From NCBI RefSeq assembly GCF_017848315.1, contig NZ_JAFKEC010000004.1, positions 62,001 through 126,000 of the forward strand: a stretch of DNA of 64,000 bases. Reading direction: 5' to 3'. Numbering within the stretch: position 1 is the stretch's first letter; every line of letters starts with the position of its first letter. Source of the stretch: Pseudomonas palmensis. Its GTDB lineage: Bacteria; Pseudomonadota; Gammaproteobacteria; Pseudomonadales; Pseudomonadaceae. Position numbers and translations under genes: made by a program. The notes under the pieces were generated by a model. That model saw nothing but the letters and a program-made list of their open reading frames with translations. It ran no database searches and was not told the origin of the DNA. Positions 24,753-37,500 of this stretch are shown piece after piece.

Positions 24753-27617
24753 ATGCAACTGACCCAAGCCCCAGCCCCCGGTGCACGTGCAGTGATCCGC
24801 GATGAAGAGTGGATTATCCAGAATGCCGACCAATGCAATCTTGGTGGCTGGCAGCTCTCCTGCATAGGCGTGTCGGAAACCGTGCGCAATCGTCATGCGC
24901 TTTTCCTCACTGAACTCGAAGGCGTCACGCTGATTGACCCAGCAAAGACTGAGCTGGTGTACGACGAATCGCCCACATTTATTGCTTCGCGGCTGTTTAT
25001 CGAGGCGCGTCTGCGTCAGTCGGCGCTGCAAAGCGAGTCGGTAGTGATTGGTCAGCATGGGGTCATGGATGCGCTGCCGTTTCAGTTGCAGCCCGCTCAT
25101 CAGGTCTTGCAGCAGCTGCGCCCGCGCTTGCTCATTGCGGATACAGTAGGCCTAGGTAAAACCCTTGAGGCCGGCATCCTTACTGCTGAGTTGATGCGCA
25201 GAGGTAAAGCGCGCCGCATTTTGGTGGTCACTACCAAAAGTATGATGCGCCAGTTTCAGCAGGAGTTCTGGAACCGCTTTACCATCCCGCTCACCCGCCT
25301 GGACTCAGCCGGTATTCAGCGCATTCGTCGCGATATCCCTGCCAATCACAATCCCTTCAACTACTTCGACCGCACCATAATCTCGGTCGATACCTTGAAG
25401 CGCGACAGCGAGTACCGGCACTACCTGGAAAGCGCCTGGTGGGATCTGATCATCATCGACGAAGCCCACAACGTTTCCTACAAGGGCAATCGTACCCAAA
25501 GTAATCGCTTGGCTGAGTTACTCTCGCAACGCTCCGATGCACTGATCTTGCTCACCGCCACGCCGCACAACGGCAAAAAAGACAGCTTCGCCAGCCTCGT
25601 GCGCATGCTCGACCCCACGGTGCTACCAGCAGGGGCCGACTACACCCGTGAGGATGTCGATCACCTCTTTGTTCGCCGTTTCAAGAAAGACGTGCGCGAG
25701 CAGATGACGCAGGAGTTCCCAGAGCGAGAAGTGTTTCGTTTGGCCTGCGCCGCAAGCCCGGCGGAAAACCTCGCCTTCGATGCCCTAGCCGAGCTCAAAC
25801 TTAATAGCGACGGGACCGGTGCGCGCGACGGTGCCATGTTGTTCCGCACCGTGCTGGAAAAGGCGCTGTTCTCCTCCCCGGCAGCCTGCCTACAAACGCT
25901 GAAAGATCGCATCCGAAAGCTCGAGGTAAAAGACGCACGCCATCCTGATCTTGAGGGGCTGCGTGATCTTCAAGTTCTGGTGCAGGCCATCAGTGCCGAC
26001 AAATTCAGCAAATTCCAGCACCTCATCAGCCAGCTCAAACAAGGTCAGCACTGGCGTTGGGATGGCAAAGATCCAAGTGACCGCCTGGTGATCTTCACCG
26101 AGCGAGTGGAAACACTGAAATTCCTCCAGCTAGAGCTGCCCAAGGCCTTGGGGTTAAAAGACAACGCCGTAGCCATCCTGCACGGCCAATTGCCTGACCA
26201 GGACATCCAGCAGGCGGTCGAAGATTTCGGCAAAACCCATTCGCCCCTGCGCCTGCTGATTGCCTCGGATGTGGCCTCCGAAGGTCTTAACCTGCACTAC
26301 CAAGCTCATCGGCTGATCCACTTCGATATTTCCTGGTCACTGATGGTGTTCCAGCAGCGCAATGGTCGTGTGGATCGATATGGTCAACTGCATGCCCCGA
26401 AAATCGGCTACCTGCTGACAGAACCTCGCCACGAGAGAATTCGCGGTGACTTGCGCTACCTGGAAATCCTGATTGCTAAGGACGTGCAGGCGGCGAAGAA
26501 TATCGGCGATCCATCAGCCTTTATGGGGCTGTATGACGAGGAGCTGGAAGCCTTCGAAGTGGCCAAGGCCATTGAAGGCAACCGCACTGTCGAGGAATTC
26601 GCCGCGCTACTGGCTGGGGATGATATCGACCCTTTCGAAGCCCTGTGGGGCGCGAACGTACCCGGCACTGATAGCGTTGCGCCCGCCAGCACAGCAGTGC
26701 TCATGGTGCCCACTGCTGAACTCACCAGTCTGTTTAACGACAGCTACATTTACCTTCGCGATGCCTTGCGCTGGCTGGCGCAACAGTCGCCGCGCGAACA
26801 TGCTGCAATCAAAACGGATGATGCCAGCCGCACGCTGAGCTTCCAGCCCAGTCGCGACCTTGCCCAGGTGCTCAAGCGTGATCTGGCCAGCGAAATGTGG
26901 CCGAACGATAATACCTTTGCCTTGAGCGCCGATAAGGCTGTGGTTGAAGAGGCCATCAAACAGGCGCGCGACACCAATGCCTGGCCGCAGCTGCACTACC
27001 TCTGGGCGCTCAACCCAATTGCCCAGTGGCTCGACTACAAACTTATGGCACTGTTTCGTCGCCAGCGTGCGCCGCTGCTGCGCGTTGCGAAGGGGCTGAC
27101 CGCAGGCGAAGCCATCGTGCTGGTGCTCGCCCAGGTGCCCAATCGCCGGGGTCAAGCCGTGCTAGCCGAGTGGCTCGGTGTACAGCTCGATGCTGCTGGG
27201 CAGGTGGTAGGCGTACTCAGCCTGGCGGAAACACTACAGCGCACAGGACTCACCAGCACCGCGAAAGCCCAGGCCAACGATGGTCAGGCGCCCGACAGCC
27301 GTGCCCTGCAAAGTGCACTACCGGCGGTTATTCAGGCAGCTGAAAAACACATCAAACCGATCAAGCAGGCCTTCGATGCCAACTGCCGCCAACGTCTGGA
27401 GCGCGAGTTGGCCAAACTGCAAACCCTGCAGCTCAAACACAACGAACAGCTGGAAATCGATTTCGCCAAGGGTATAGAACAGGTCATCGCAGCCAAACGT
27501 AAGCAGAAAGAAAGCGCCACCGCAGACCTGTTCAGCAACTACCAACAATGGATTCGTGACACCCTGCAACTGGATGACCGCGCTCAGTTCACCGTTGTTG
27601 CCGCACTGATGGCTTAA
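24753..27617 (+). CDS. SNF2-family helicase, DrmD/HepA-like
   Basis: The 954-residue protein has a short N-terminal beta region, then motif [10 protein letters not shown] (residues 129-137), motif Ia [11 protein letters not shown], motif II IIDEAHN (about 235-241), motif [14 protein letters not shown], and the second RecA domain with [12 protein letters not shown] (about 503) and [12 protein letters not shown] (about 540). A long helical C-terminal part follows. This layout, with DEAH and VDRYGQ, is that of HepA/RapA-like SNF2 translocases, and a SNF2 protein next to an adenine methylase is the class 1 mark of DISARM (DrmD). The ATG has AAGGA eight bases upstream. It is the first gene of a five-gene co-directional unit. 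The assignment to DrmD is from context and motif layout, not alignment. Confidence 0.8.
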   Translation: MQLTQAPAPGARAVIRDEEWIIQNADQCNLGGWQLSCIGVSETVRNRHALFLTELEGVTLIDPAKTELVYDESPTFIASRLFIEARLRQSALQSESVVIGQHGVMDALPFQLQPAHQVLQQLRPRLLIADTVGLGKTLEAGILTAELMRRGKARRILVVTTKSMMRQFQQEFWNRFTIPLTRLDSAGIQRIRRDIPANHNPFNYFDRTIISVDTLKRDSEYRHYLESAWWDLIIIDEAHNVSYKGNRTQSNRLAELLSQRSDALILLTATPHNGKKDSFASLVRMLDPTVLPAGADYTREDVDHLFVRRFKKDVREQMTQEFPEREVFRLACAASPAENLAFDALAELKLNSDGTGARDGAMLFRTVLEKALFSSPAACLQTLKDRIRKLEVKDARHPDLEGLRDLQVLVQAISADKFSKFQHLISQLKQGQHWRWDGKDPSDRLVIFTERVETLKFLQLELPKALGLKDNAVAILHGQLPDQDIQQAVEDFGKTHSPLRLLIASDVASEGLNLHYQAHRLIHFDISWSLMVFQQRNGRVDRYGQLHAPKIGYLLTEPRHERIRGDLRYLEILIAKDVQAAKNIGDPSAFMGLYDEELEAFEVAKAIEGNRTVEEFAALLAGDDIDPFEALWGANVPGTDSVAPASTAVLMVPTAELTSLFNDSYIYLRDALRWLAQQSPREHAAIKTDDASRTLSFQPSRDLAQVLKRDLASEMWPNDNTFALSADKAVVEEAIKQARDTNAWPQLHYLWALNPIAQWLDYKLMALFRRQRAPLLRVAKGLTAGEAIVLVLAQVPNRRGQAVLAEWLGVQLDAAGQVVGVLSLAETLQRTGLTSTAKAQANDGQAPDSRALQSALPAVIQAAEKHIKPIKQAFDANCRQRLERELAKLQTLQLKHNEQLEIDFAKGIEQVIAAKRKQKESATADLFSNYQQWIRDTLQLDDRAQFTVVAALMA

Positions 27618-27631
27618 GGAAGGAATACAGC

Positions 27632-30600
27632 ATGAGTTTTGCCATCACCGGCCTCACCAATGCCAACGAGTTCTACAGCCAGCACTACCTGGACGAGATC
27701 CTCGAAAAAGACCTCAAGCCGCTGTTTGACCAATGGAAAGAGCAGGGCGCGCAAAGCCCCGTCGCTCGTCTGCGCACTGCTGCGGGCGCTAATGGTTACT
27801 TCCGTGCCCGCGAGCGCTTTCTGAATGAGCGCAAAACTAGCGAGCGCGCCAGCCTGTTTATTGACTTAGTGCAGCCTCTGCTCGCTGCCCTAGGTTACGA
27901 GCTAGTGCCTCAGAACCTTACGTTGGCCGAAGGCGAATTGCCGGTGCTCGCGGTGTACCGCGATGCCAAGCACCAGCCGCTGTTGGTTGTTGCGGCAGCT
28001 ATTGCCAATGCGGAAGACGACGAGAACAGCCCACTGCAATTGCTTGCGCCGGCGGCCAGTGAACAAGGCAAAGGTAAATATGCCCACAGCGATTGGGAGG
28101 AAACCCTCAGCAAACGCCTGTTTGCCGACGACCACCCGCCACGCTGGGTATTGCTGCTGCACCATGAAGAGTGGCTGCTGATCGAGCGCAGCAAATGGGG
28201 GCGCAAGGCACTGCTGCGCTTCAACCTGCCGGAACTGTTCGGTCCGCGTGATGACAAGCAATTCCGCGCTATGGCCGCGCTGCTGGGCAGCCAGTCGGTG
28301 CTTCCGGTGGAAGGCGGCGTGGCGCTGCTCGACAGCCTGGACGACAGCTCGCACAAGCATGCCTTTGAGGTATCCACTGATCTCAAATACGCCCTACGTG
28401 AATGCATTGAGCTGATTGCCAATGAGGCTATATGGTACAAACGCACGGTGGCCAAAGAGAAGGTGTTTGAGCGTAACGATACCGACCTAGCCGACCAGCT
28501 CAGTCGTGAAAGCCTGCGCTACATGTACCGTCTGCTGTTTATGTTTTATATCGAGGCGCGGCCCGAGCTGGGGTATGCGCCCATCGATGCCGAGGCCTAC
28601 CTCAAGGGCTACAGCATCGAGCACCTGCGCGAATTGGAACAAACCCCGCTGATCACCAGCGAAGCTCAGGAAGGTTTCTATTTTCACGACAGCCTCAGGC
28701 AGCTCTTTGGCTTGATCTGGCAAGGCTATCCGCACCGGGATGCCAGGGCGAGTCAGCTCGACTTGGGTGGCAGTCATGATAGCTTGCTCGACAACGGCTT
28801 CACCATCGCGCCGCTACAAGGACACCTGTTTGACCCTACGCGCACACCGCTACTGGGTAGCGTGAAGCTGCGTAACTCGGTGCTGCAGAAAGTGATCGAG
28901 CTAATGTCATTGTCCCGGGGCGGTGGCAAGAGCCGTCGTGGGCGTATCAGCTATGGCACCCTCGGTATCAACCAACTGGGTGCGGTGTACGAATCGCTGC
29001 TGTCCTTCCGTGGCTTTTTCGCCGAAGAAGATCTCTACGAGGTACGCCCTGACCCCAAGGGTAAGAAGGCAAGTACGGGCGACGAGAGCGAAGAAGACGA
29101 TTCGAGCGAGAGTGATACGGACAGAGAGGAAGGCCTCGATACCCCCAGCGCCGCCGACAAGAAAAAAGATGCCGAGGTCAACCCGCTGGATGCGGCGTAT
29201 TTTGTACCTGCTAGTAGCATCAGCCACTATACAGACGCTGAACGCTTGTTTGGTGGCAATACGAAGATTCATCCTAAGGGCAGTTTTATCTATCGCCTGG
29301 CCGGTCGTGCCCGCGAGAAATCGGCGAGCTATTACACCCCGGAAGTGCTGACCAAATGCCTGGTCGAGCATGCGCTGAAGGAGATTGTCCCCGGCAAGTC
29401 GGCAGATGAAATTCTGAAGCTCACCGTGTGCGAGCCGGCCATGGGTAGCGCTGCGTTCTTGAACGAGGCCGTCAGCCAATTAGCCGAAGCTTATCTGCAG
29501 GCCAAGCAGAAGGAGCTGGGCCGCACTATCCCGCACGAGCAGTACACCGAAGAAAAACAGCGGGTGAAGATGTTCATTGCCGACAGCAATGTCTTCGGTG
29601 TGGACCTCAACCCCATTGCGGTGGAGCTAGCCGAAGTCTCCTTGTGGCTCAACGCCATTTTCAAAGGCAGCCATGTGCCGTGGTTTGGCTTGCAGCTGTA
29701 CAACGGTAACTCCCTGGTGGGCGCGCGACGCGAACTGTTTAGCACCGCCCAGCTCAGCCCGGGCAGGGGTGAAAACGGTCTGCCCGAACGCGACTGGCGC
29801 GCTGCCGCGCCGCGTGCTTTGCCACTCACACAAGTGCCCGCCGCTACCGATGTATACCACTTTTTGCTACCTGCTGAAGGCATGGGTATGGTCAGCGATA
29901 AGGTGATAAAGGCACTGAAGCCCGCGGCCTTCAACCAATTCAAACAATGGCGCAACGCCTTTACTGCGCCGCTGAGTAGCGATGAAATCAAACGGGTACA
30001 GGCGCTAAGTGTTGCCACCGAGCAGCTCTGGCAGCAACACGCCCAGGAGTTGGCCCGTGTGCGCGCCGCTACTTGCGATGAGCTTCATGTATGGCCCGAC
30101 CCGGCCGCGAACCGCGCTCCGACTAGCACCGCGCAGAAAGATGCCGCCTACCAGCGGGAAATGCTTAGCGAAGCGCAGAAAAATGCCAGCCCATACCGTC
30201 GCCTCAAACTGGTGATGGATGCCTGGTGCGCCCTGTGGTTCTGGCCACTGGATAAAGCCAGCGAGTTGCCTAGCCGCGAACACTGGTGGTTTGTGCTGGA
30301 AACTGTACTGCTCGGCAATGCCAGCCTGAACAGTGTGTCGGCGGATGATCTATTCCCAGAAACCCACCCGCAGCAGGGGCTGGACTTTGCTCCCGAGCGT
30401 GACCGTTACGGCTATGTCGATATCGCCGCGCTGATCAACGCCTTGCCTCAACTGCAGGTGGCGCAGCAAGTGGCCGGCCAGCAGCACTTTATGCATTGGG
30501 CGCTGGAGTTTGCTGATGTCTTCAAGGATCGTGGCGGCTTTGATGTAGTGCTGGGTAACCCGCCTTGGATCAAGGTGGAGTGGAACGAGCAGGCGCTGCT

Positions 30601-32554
30601 CTCGGACTTTGATCCGCGTTTTGCCATTCGTAAGCTTAGCGCCAAGCAGACGGCGGATCAGCGTGAAGCGGTGTTTGCCGCCTTGCCGCACGCAAAGGCT
30701 GATTTTCTGGCTGAGTGCGTGGCTACAGAAGGTATGGGGCAGTTTCTCAACGCCGTACAGAACTATCCGCTACTCAAGGGTCAGCAGAACAATCTGTACA
30801 AATGCTTTCTGCCGCTGGTGTGGCAGATCGGTAGTGGCGTACAGGCGCTACTGCACCCCGAGGGGGTGTATGACGACCCCAAGGCGGGAGAGCTGCGCGC
30901 ATCCCTATATCCTCGCTTGAAGGCGCATTACCAGTTCACCAATGTGAATCTGTTGTTTCAGGAAGTGATGATCTGGGTCCGATATTCCATCAACGTTTAT
31001 GGGCGTGTTCAGAACGAGATTCGCTTCCGGACAATGGCCAACCTGTTCGCGACAGCGACGGTAGCGGCCAGCCTGGAACATACTGGCGGTGGCTCCGTTC
31101 CGGGTATTAAAAGGAATGAAGGTGGATGGAATACGGCCGGTCATGCCAGTCGAGTGATAGAAGTGGATGAAGCCTTGCTGGCTACCTTTGCTCAGCTCTA
31201 TGACATTCCTGGGACTCCTGCATTGCAGGCCCGCTTGCCCGCGGTACATAGCCGTGAGCTGGTTGCAGTGCTGGAAAAATTTGCCTGCGTACCAAGAAGA
31301 CTCGGAGATCTGCAGGGTAATTATGGCACCCTTGAAATGTGGCACGAAACTGGCGCGCAAAAGGACGGCACCATCTGCCGCCGTAACACCAGCGAAGACG
31401 GTTTTGTCTCTGATCCCGCCGAGTTTGTGCTGTCCGGCCCGCATTTCTTTGTCGGTAATCCGTTCTACAAGACACCTCGTATGGTTTGCACAACTCCACG
31501 TGCTTATGATCCGCTCGACCTTGAATTACTACCTGACGACTACCTGGCGCGTACTAACTACCTACCAGCCTGCGACGCACAGGAGTACGCCCGTCGTGTG
31601 CCAAGGGTGAGCTGGGTGGAAGAGGGCGAGCGCGAAGCGAGAGCGGCGACAAGGTATTATCGCATGGCTTTTCGCGGCATGCTGTCCCAGTCAGGTGAGC
31701 GTACTTTGATTGGCTCAATTGCAGCACCGGGACAGGCGCATATTAACGGCGTGCAAAGCACCGTATTCAAAAGCGTTGAGCACCTGCTGTATCAAGCGAT
31801 CTTTTCGTCGTCTTTGACCGCAGATTTCTTTATCAAAACCACCGGACGAAGCAATCTGCACTTTATCTGGGAGCAGTTTCCTATGGTGGAAATGCAGGCT
31901 GCTGCTGCGTTGAGAACCTTGACACTTAACTGCCTCACCACTCACTACGCTGACCTCTGGCGCGACTGCTGGCAGCCCGCTTTTCAGCAGGATTGTTGGG
32001 CCAGTAACGACCCGCGCCTGACGCAGGACTTCTTCACTCAGCTCACCCCCGACTGGCAGCGCAACTGTGCCCTGCGCAGCGACTATGCTCGCCGTCAGGC
32101 GCTGGTGGAAATCGACGTGCTCGCTGCCCAGGCACTCGGACTCACGCTTGACGAACTGCTCACCATCTACCGCGTGCAGTTCCCGGTGATGCATCAGAAC
32201 GAGCGTGACACATGGTACGACGCTCAGGGGCGCATCATCTTCACCGTGAACATTGGGCTTGCGGGCGTGGGCCTGCAGCGCAAGGCCAGCAAGCGCGACG
32301 CCAGCTGCACCGTGCGCCTGCCCGATGGCAGCACCAAAACCGGTCGTCTCGGTTGGGAAGATGTAAAACCCAAAAACGGCCAACCCCAAGTCCCCGACGG
32401 CACCGTCATCGAGTGCCCTATCCTTGACGACACCCAACCCGGCGGCCCAATACACCGCACCATCCAATACACCGCCCCTTTCACGCTGGCTGACCGCGAA
32501 GCTGACTATCACGTAGCCTGGGCGCATTTTGCCAAGGAGGCGAACCATTGCTAA
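27632..32554 (+). CDS. Large N6-adenine DNA methyltransferase, DrmMI/PglX-like
   Basis: At 1640 residues this is a very large gamma-type adenine methylase. SAM motif X/I region: [18 protein letters not shown] (about 566) and [14 protein letters not shown] (about 600), then [24 protein letters not shown]. The catalytic motif IV NPPWIK lies near residue 976, separated by a long insertion. The first 450 residues resemble the nuclease-like or accessory N-terminal part of type IIG/BREX-like enzymes but show no certain PD-(D/E)XK site. A highly acidic insert ([21 protein letters not shown]) lies at about 480-500. The C-terminal 500 residues probably recognise the target. It follows the helicase gene by 14 bases. 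It likely marks host DNA so that the operon spares it. Confidence 0.85.
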   Translation: MSFAITGLTNANEFYSQHYLDEILEKDLKPLFDQWKEQGAQSPVARLRTAAGANGYFRARERFLNERKTSERASLFIDLVQPLLAALGYELVPQNLTLAEGELPVLAVYRDAKHQPLLVVAAAIANAEDDENSPLQLLAPAASEQGKGKYAHSDWEETLSKRLFADDHPPRWVLLLHHEEWLLIERSKWGRKALLRFNLPELFGPRDDKQFRAMAALLGSQSVLPVEGGVALLDSLDDSSHKHAFEVSTDLKYALRECIELIANEAIWYKRTVAKEKVFERNDTDLADQLSRESLRYMYRLLFMFYIEARPELGYAPIDAEAYLKGYSIEHLRELEQTPLITSEAQEGFYFHDSLRQLFGLIWQGYPHRDARASQLDLGGSHDSLLDNGFTIAPLQGHLFDPTRTPLLGSVKLRNSVLQKVIELMSLSRGGGKSRRGRISYGTLGINQLGAVYESLLSFRGFFAEEDLYEVRPDPKGKKASTGDESEEDDSSESDTDREEGLDTPSAADKKKDAEVNPLDAAYFVPASSISHYTDAERLFGGNTKIHPKGSFIYRLAGRAREKSASYYTPEVLTKCLVEHALKEIVPGKSADEILKLTVCEPAMGSAAFLNEAVSQLAEAYLQAKQKELGRTIPHEQYTEEKQRVKMFIADSNVFGVDLNPIAVELAEVSLWLNAIFKGSHVPWFGLQLYNGNSLVGARRELFSTAQLSPGRGENGLPERDWRAAAPRALPLTQVPAATDVYHFLLPAEGMGMVSDKVIKALKPAAFNQFKQWRNAFTAPLSSDEIKRVQALSVATEQLWQQHAQELARVRAATCDELHVWPDPAANRAPTSTAQKDAAYQREMLSEAQKNASPYRRLKLVMDAWCALWFWPLDKASELPSREHWWFVLETVLLGNASLNSVSADDLFPETHPQQGLDFAPERDRYGYVDIAALINALPQLQVAQQVAGQQHFMHWALEFADVFKDRGGFDVVLGNPPWIKVEWNEQALLSDFDPRFAIRKLSAKQTADQREAVFAALPHAKADFLAECVATEGMGQFLNAVQNYPLLKGQQNNLYKCFLPLVWQIGSGVQALLHPEGVYDDPKAGELRASLYPRLKAHYQFTNVNLLFQEVMIWVRYSINVYGRVQNEIRFRTMANLFATATVAASLEHTGGGSVPGIKRNEGGWNTAGHASRVIEVDEALLATFAQLYDIPGTPALQARLPAVHSRELVAVLEKFACVPRRLGDLQGNYGTLEMWHETGAQKDGTICRRNTSEDGFVSDPAEFVLSGPHFFVGNPFYKTPRMVCTTPRAYDPLDLELLPDDYLARTNYLPACDAQEYARRVPRVSWVEEGEREARAATRYYRMAFRGMLSQSGERTLIGSIAAPGQAHINGVQSTVFKSVEHLLYQAIFSSSLTADFFIKTTGRSNLHFIWEQFPMVEMQAAAALRTLTLNCLTTHYADLWRDCWQPAFQQDCWASNDPRLTQDFFTQLTPDWQRNCALRSDYARRQALVEIDVLAAQALGLTLDELLTIYRVQFPVMHQNERDTWYDAQGRIIFTVNIGLAGVGLQRKASKRDASCTVRLPDGSTKTGRLGWEDVKPKNGQPQVPDGTVIECPILDDTQPGGPIHRTIQYTAPFTLADREADYHVAWAHFAKEANHC

Positions 32555-32671
32555 CCCTACTGGAGGACTCAGCAAGGCGGATATCGGACAGCTCAAAGTT
32601 CTGCTGACGGATTGTATGAGCAACAGATGTTGAAGCGTGATGGCGCGAGCCATCGTTATTTCGTGCGCTAG
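32547..32671 (+). pseudogene. Short coding relic between methylase and DUF262 genes
   Basis: The 173-base gap after the methylase holds a translation that reads GLSKADIGQLKVLLTD in one frame and LYEQQMLKRDGASHRYFVR-stop in another. One extra T at about 32614 would join them into a protein of about 41 residues. AAGGAGG lies just before a possible ATT or TTG start overlapping the methylase stop. It may be a small accessory gene with a one-base deletion, or chance. Confidence 0.3.
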
Positions 32672-32727
32672 CCGCTAAAGCCTGGATACCAGCACACCGC
32701 TGAGCTACCACCAAAAGGAAACGGATT

Positions 32728-34512
32728 TTGGCTACCCAAACCATCGAGCAGTTCTTCACCGGCAAGACCCTGGAAATTCCCGCGTACCAGCGTGACTACG
32801 CCTGGACGACCAGCAATATCGACGACTTGTTTGAGGATATCGAGGAAGCGATGGAGCTGGGCGGTGGCCACTATCTGGGCACCTTTATCTTGTCGCAGAC
32901 TGGAAAAATGGCACCGGTGCGAGTGGTGGATGGTCAGCAGCGGCTTACCACGCTGACCATGCTGCTCGATGCTTTGGTTGATGCAGTCGATGAGTTGCCC
33001 ATCAAGGAGCATTACCGCAGTACCTACATCACGCATCCTGTATACGGCCCCAAGTTCACCGTTCTTGGCAGTAACAAGTCATTCTTTTCTGCACTACTGA
33101 ATGATGAGATGCCAGAGCCTGATTCTGATGGCCAGCAGCGCTTACTGGTTGCCTACCAGTGGATTCGCCAACGCATCAGAGCCATCAAGGTGCACCAAGG
33201 ACAGGAAGCCATCAAGAGCTGGTTGCTGAGCATCAGCCATCTTGAGGTGCTTGAGTTCACCGAGGCCAATGAGGGTAAAGCCATTCGCATGTTCCAGTCG
33301 GTCAACGACCGGGGGGTACCTTTGGCGAAGATGGATATCGTCAAGAGTTTGTTGATCTATTACTCCAATCGCTTTCTGGATGGCGAATTGGATTCGATGA
33401 TCGCTGATAAGTTCGGTGAGGCCTTCCGCAGCTTTAGCAAACTCAAGAAGCTCGCGGCGGAGCCGGGTTATCAGATTCGTCTGATCAATCGTGATCCGTT
33501 CCGGGAAGACGACGTGCTGCGGTATCACTATTTCGCGTTTAACGGCGAGCAACACGATGTGGAGTCCGGGGCGGATTACAACGCAACCTCTGAAACAGTT
33601 CTGGAGTCTTTCCTCAAGCCGGCACTCAAAGCCATGCGCGGCGACAAGGAGCGCTTAGCCAGGTTTATCAGTGATTATGTCAGTGATTTGGAGGTGTTCT
33701 TTAAAGGTCTGCTCGGTTTGGCTGAGGGGGGGCGAACCAACCGAGGCCTTTATCTGCTGCTGGTTGTTCAGGATCTCTCGGCCACGCTTTACCCGCTGAT
33801 CATCCGCCTGTTCACTTCGAAGATGCTGGAGGTGCAAGTACCTAGCTATCTGAATTATTCGATGCTTGAGTTGATTGAGCTCGCAGACCTTCGTGTGTTT
33901 AAACTGCAGGGTACGAATCCGCAAGCCGACATGGCTGCTCTCATGCGAGCGTTTAGTCATTTAACCACTGAGGAGATTGCTGAGCGGTTGATCAATTTTT
34001 GTCAGCGGTTTATGCCAAGCGCTAAGTTCGAGTCGCGTTTGGCTGGGGAGGAGATGTTCCGAAACCCTGGGCTTGCGCGAGTTTTGTTGGAATCTGAGAG
34101 CGCAGCCAGAGTCGCCGTGGGTTTGCCACAGCTCGATATAGGAGACCTGGTCGAGATCAGTACTGCAGGTCTGACCATCGAGCATATTCTTCCGCAGGAG
34201 CCTTCCTTTGGCGTCCGTCTGTATGGTTTCCGCACTGAAGACGCCTATCTCGAGCATATCCATCTGCTCGGTAATCTCGCACCGCTTGAGAAGCGCATCA
34301 ACAGTGCCTGCAATAACTGCTCAGCGGAGAACAAGATGCGCGATCAGAAATTGTACCGGTCTTCGCAGTTCAGGTTAATCCAAGGGGTGGCGGCCAAGAA
34401 CGCTAGTGCCAATCCAGCCTTTTCCAAGGATGCGATCCTTGCCCGTAGCATCGAGATTGCCAAGTTCTCAGTGAAAAAATGGCCCCTCACTGAAGCTGAT
34501 CTTGCCGAGTAA
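32728..34512 (+). CDS. DUF262/DUF1524 protein, GmrSD-type restriction factor
   Basis: The N-terminal DUF262 (residues about 5-220) has IPAYQRDYAW and the nucleotide-binding VVDGQQRLTTLTMLLDAL (about 67-85), a ParB-like NTPase signature. The C-terminal DUF1524 has the HNH-type elements TIEHILPQ (about 483) and LLGNLAPLEKRIN (about 513). This two-domain layout is that of GmrSD and BrxU-like type IV enzymes, which use NTP to cleave phage DNA carrying modified bases. The start is a TTG at 32728 with AAGGAA eight bases upstream; the sequence aligns from there with family N-termini. It ends five bases before the giant helicase gene. In this operon it may supply nuclease activity alongside the methylase. 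Confidence 0.85.
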   Translation: MATQTIEQFFTGKTLEIPAYQRDYAWTTSNIDDLFEDIEEAMELGGGHYLGTFILSQTGKMAPVRVVDGQQRLTTLTMLLDALVDAVDELPIKEHYRSTYITHPVYGPKFTVLGSNKSFFSALLNDEMPEPDSDGQQRLLVAYQWIRQRIRAIKVHQGQEAIKSWLLSISHLEVLEFTEANEGKAIRMFQSVNDRGVPLAKMDIVKSLLIYYSNRFLDGELDSMIADKFGEAFRSFSKLKKLAAEPGYQIRLINRDPFREDDVLRYHYFAFNGEQHDVESGADYNATSETVLESFLKPALKAMRGDKERLARFISDYVSDLEVFFKGLLGLAEGGRTNRGLYLLLVVQDLSATLYPLIIRLFTSKMLEVQVPSYLNYSMLELIELADLRVFKLQGTNPQADMAALMRAFSHLTTEEIAERLINFCQRFMPSAKFESRLAGEEMFRNPGLARVLLESESAARVAVGLPQLDIGDLVEISTAGLTIEHILPQEPSFGVRLYGFRTEDAYLEHIHLLGNLAPLEKRINSACNNCSAENKMRDQKLYRSSQFRLIQGVAAKNASANPAFSKDAILARSIEIAKFSVKKWPLTEADLAE

Positions 34513-34517
34513 AAAAT

Positions 34518-37500
34518 ATGCAGCCACTTATCGTTTCTCAGCAGGTCACTCAGGGCGTCGCAGACTTTCTGCGCACCGCATTCCCGTCCACTACTACTGG
34601 TTTTGAGGGCTTGCTGGAGCGCTTTTTGGCTGAGCGCAGCAATATCTTCAAAGGGCCATATCTGACATTGCCACTGCCATTTCGCAAGCAGCTTAATGGC
34701 GGGTTACCAGCTTTTCCTTGGTTACCCGCCAGCTTTGTGCCCCATGCACATCAGGCCAAGGCTTTTGCGCGGCTGGCGGGATCAGAGGCTCAATCCACGT
34801 TGGTGGCAACGGGTACGGGGTCGGGTAAGACCGAGTGCTTTCTATATCCGATCCTTGAGCATTGTCGAGTGGCGCGTGCCGAGGGGCGGCGTGGCATCAA
34901 GGCGATCATCCTCTATCCCATGAATGCCTTGGCCAGCGACCAATCTGGGCGTGTGGCCAAGGAAATCGTTAAGGCCGCTGGCCTTAGTGGGATTCGTGCA
35001 GGCTTGTATGTGGGCGATGCACCGGCTGTAGAGTCGCAAACGGTCGCCGAATTGAGTGGCGGCAGTTATTCGGTGATTACCGACCGCAATGCCCTGCGTG
35101 AAAATCCGCCGGATATTCTGCTGACCAACTACAAGATGTTGGACTTTCTTCTGCTGCGTGCAGCAGATGCCCCTTTGTGGGCGCATCAGCAGCCGGACAC
35201 GCTGCGTTATTTGGTGGTGGATGAGCTGCATACCTTTGACGGTGCGCAGGGTACTGATCTGGCCTGTTTGATTCGCCGTCTCAAGGGACGTCTGAAGGCG
35301 CCGCCGGGCCAGTTGGTGTGCGTCGGTACTTCGGCAACGCTGGGCGATGATGGCGTTAGCGATTTGCTGGCCTTTGCCGGTGATGTGTTTGGTGAAGTGT
35401 TGAATGACAGTGCGGTTATCGCCGAGGACTGCGAGTCGGTTGGGGATTATCTCGCTGAAGCCCTAGTTGAGTTCACCCAAAGCCCGCAGCCCAGTGATCT
35501 GGATACCTTGGCACCCGATAACTTTGACGACCTGCATGCCTATCTGGCGGCCCAAGCGCCTTTGTGGTTCGGTGAGCCTTGCTCGGTCACGCAGGCAGAG
35601 GATTTTGCTTGGCGCTGTGGCTTGGGTAAGGACCTGAAGAGCCACTTTGCCTTCCAGAATCTTTTGCGTGATTTGGAGCGTCTTGGACCAAAGTCCGTGT
35701 TGCTGGATGACCTGTTGGTACTGCTCAAGCGCCGTTTGCCGAGCTGCGATGATGAGCGCTTTGCGCTGCTTTGGTTGTCTAGCCTGCTGTCGTTGGTGGC
35801 GCATGCACGCCAGGATGCACATCAGAACTTTTTCTTGCAGGTAAAGGTGGAAATCTGGCTACGTGAGCTGCGCCGCATGGCGGCTGTTCTGGATGCTGAA
35901 CCGCAGCTTCGGCATCACGATGACTTACGTAAAGCCGATATGGAGCGGCTGCATCTGCCGGTGATCCATTGCCGCGAGTGCCACGCCACCGGCTGGGGTT
36001 CTACGCAGCAAAAGATCAGCCCCAATCAACTCACTCATGATTTGCAGGCGTTTTACAGCGCGTTCTTCGCCGAGGATGTGAGTACCCGTTTTATCTTTCC
36101 CTCCAGTGCGGGGGCGAACCCAGCAGTGTTCGAGCGCAAGCAGGTATGCCCTGCCTGCGGCTCCTTGCATCAGGCATCACAAACCGAATGCTCACACTGT
36201 GAGGATCAGCCTTTGCTGGCTATAGATATTGCCAGCAACCTGCGTGAAGGTACGCGCAATGGCGCGAAGTACACCAAGTCGCACCATGATTGTCCTTTTT
36301 GTGCCGGTTATAAAACGCTGACAATTGTTGGTTCGCAAGCGGCCAGTCTGGCGGCGGTGATGGTGGGACAGTTGTTTGCAACGCGCTTCAATCCGGACAA
36401 GAAGCTGATTGCTTTCTCGGACTCGGTACAGGATGCGGCGCATCGTGCAGGGTTCCTTGCCGCGAGAACCTGGCGAATGAACTTACGCCCGGCGTTGGCG
36501 CAGGTAATTGCTGATGCCTATGCAGCTGGGCGACCTGTGACACTAGAAAATTTGCCAACAGCATTCGCGCAACGTTGGCGCACGGCGCTAGGTGATGGTC
36601 ATTACATTGCTAACTTCCTGCCGCCGCAAATGCAGTGGCTACGTGATTACGAGACCCTGATGGAAGAGGGGGCGCTGCCTGAAAGCAGCAACCTACCTAG
36701 CGAGTTGGCGAGGGTGTTGCCTTGGGTCCTCAATGCAGAGTTTGGCCAGGATGCTCATATTGGTCGCACTCTGGTAGCGACGGGAACTGCATGCGTAGTG
36801 CCACTTGCGGGCAAGTTAGACGAAGCCGCTCAATGGCTGTTGCCACGTCTACGTGACACGCTTGAACCGTTAGCCGCCGCGCAGCTGGAAGAAGTTGTTG
36901 TTTTACTGCGCGGGCTACTGGAAAACATGCAGCGCATCGGGGCTTGGCGTGATCAGGAGCTAGGGTTTTATGCGCGAATGGGTAGCAGCCCTTGGGGGTA
37001 TAAGAAGAATCCAAGCCAGTTCAAGCTTCTAACCAGCCCGCGGCCTCCGAGGTTTTTGACACTGGCAGAGTTTGGTCGCTGTGTCAGTATAACTAAGAGC
37101 CATGCCCGTTTGTTTAGCGACTGGGCGTTCAAGGCATTGCCTGCTTTGCATGATCTGGCGCTGGGTACGGATGCCTTGATTGCGCCGCTTTATCGGCTTG
37201 CTCTTGAGGCATTGGAAAGCGTTGGCTTAGCAGGTTTTGAGGAGGCTACCGAGAAGCCGGATATCCGTGTATGGGGGCTGGAGCCCTCTGCTTTCCACGT
37301 TATCTTGGGTGGCAAGGTGTGGCGGTGTGCCATCTGCCACAGCACAACACTCTCTGGCCCAGAGGATGATTTTTCTGAGCAAGCGTGTCGCCGCGTCGAT
37401 TGCCGGGGCGAGTTGCACGCACTAGATGTACCCGGTGATTTTTATCGCAAACTCTACCTGAATGCGGACATTCGGCGGGTAGTGGCGCACGAGCATACTG

